A stretch of DNA of 64,000 nt from Ichthyophthirius multifiliis. Its lineage: Eukaryota; Ciliophora; Oligohymenophorea; Hymenostomatida. The DNA lies in assembly GCF_000220395.1 (NCBI RefSeq), contig NW_004086127.1, forward strand, positions 1 to 64,000. Direction: 5' to 3'. Under the pieces are notes generated by a model. That model was not told the DNA's origin. It saw only the letters and a program-made list of their open reading frames with translations, and made no database searches. Every line of letters begins with the position of its first letter. The first letter of the stretch is position 1. Below are positions 63,771 through 64,000 of this stretch, piece after piece. The position numbers were made by a program, and so were the translations under genes.

Positions 63771-64000
63771 ATGGACTTTGATAAACTCAAGACTATCCTC
63801 CCAAAAGATCCTTTATTTTGGAATACAGACGAAACTTTAAAATGGTTGTAATTTATTGGTTTACAACAATATTCTGATTAATTTAGTAAAATATAAAAAT
63901 ATATTTAAAATAAAAATAAAAAGTTTAATAAACAGTAGATGGCTCTTGCTTATAATAATTAGATAAATATGACTTAAAATTGTTAGGAATATATAATTAA
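63771..64000 (+). CDS. SAM-domain protein, 3' truncated by the window
   Basis: ATG 63771, exon 1 to 63885, a 50-bp phase 1 intron (63886-63935, GTAAAA to ACAG), then exon 2 running off the end. The first 60 residues form a sterile alpha motif: FWNTDETLKWLQFIGLQQYS, then IDGSCLQQLDKYDLKLLGIY, matching the W--V--WL--I-L--Y---F and I-G--LL-L---DL--LGI pattern. SAM domains mediate protein oligomerisation in signalling and scaffold proteins. What follows the domain lies outside the window. Confidence 0.85.

Noticed and set aside
1-64000. tRNA and rRNA genes
   Set aside because: No G+C-rich cloverleaf with a GTTCRA-type arm or rRNA core motif was found by eye; a covariance-model scan would settle it.

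Overview
The window looks like macronuclear DNA of a ciliate. It is extremely A+T-rich (by eye well over 80%, higher between genes), and every recognisable protein reads through TAA and TAG as glutamine with TGA as the only stop (ciliate nuclear code). Introns are short (about 40-150 bp), begin GTA and end TAG or AAG. The extreme A+T content, small introns and ciliary gene content fit an oligohymenophorean; Ichthyophthirius multifiliis is my best guess from composition, but no species marker proves it. No rRNA, tRNA, insertion sequence, CRISPR array or telomeric CCCCAA repeat was seen.

Layout. 0-5 kb: a simple-repeat-encoded Thr/Asn and Gln-rich protein, a second low-complexity gene, RPL38 (+) and a small membrane protein. 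5.5-18.5 kb: C2H2 zinc-finger gene (-), RRP9/U3-55K (+), a coiled-coil protein (-), a YIP1-family Golgi protein (-), a calpain-like protein with a degenerate catalytic triad (-) and a 435-residue unknown protein (+). 18.5-36 kb, all minus except one: kinesin, a CTD/NIF-type phosphatase, a PHD-finger (ING-like) protein, a coiled-coil gene (+), two more coiled-coil genes, the radical SAM protein HemW/RSAD1 and a polyQ/N protein. 36.6-43.9 kb: an unknown gene (+), SNU66/SART1 (+), a coiled-coil gene (-) and 14-3-3 (+). 48-53 kb: a 5.2-kb gene for a protein built of dozens of short DKDGN-type repeats (-). 53.9-64 kb: FOP-like centrosomal/basal body protein (+), unknown genes, a cyclin (+), phosphoenolpyruvate phosphomutase (+) and a truncated SAM-domain gene (+).

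The genes are unrelated housekeeping and cytoskeletal genes rather than one pathway: ribosome and rRNA processing (RPL38, RRP9), splicing (SNU66), vesicle traffic (YIP1), signalling (14-3-3, phosphatase, cyclin), cilia and microtubules (kinesin, FOP) and phosphonate metabolism (PEP mutase). Several pairs are divergent with intergenic spaces of 0.2-0.9 kb that should hold two promoters (RRP9/zinc finger, calpain-like/15.9-kb gene, PHD/27.3-kb gene, polyQ/36.6-kb gene, repeat protein/FOP). Long A/T-only deserts lie at 40.7-43.2, 43.9-48.2, 57.2-58.5 and 59.3-61.0 kb.

Caution on coordinates: exon borders were worked out by hand from GT-AG sites and reading frame. About ten genes show single-base frame offsets, nearly all at runs of A or T, which look like homopolymer miscounts in the assembly; those gene models are approximate and this is said in each entry.
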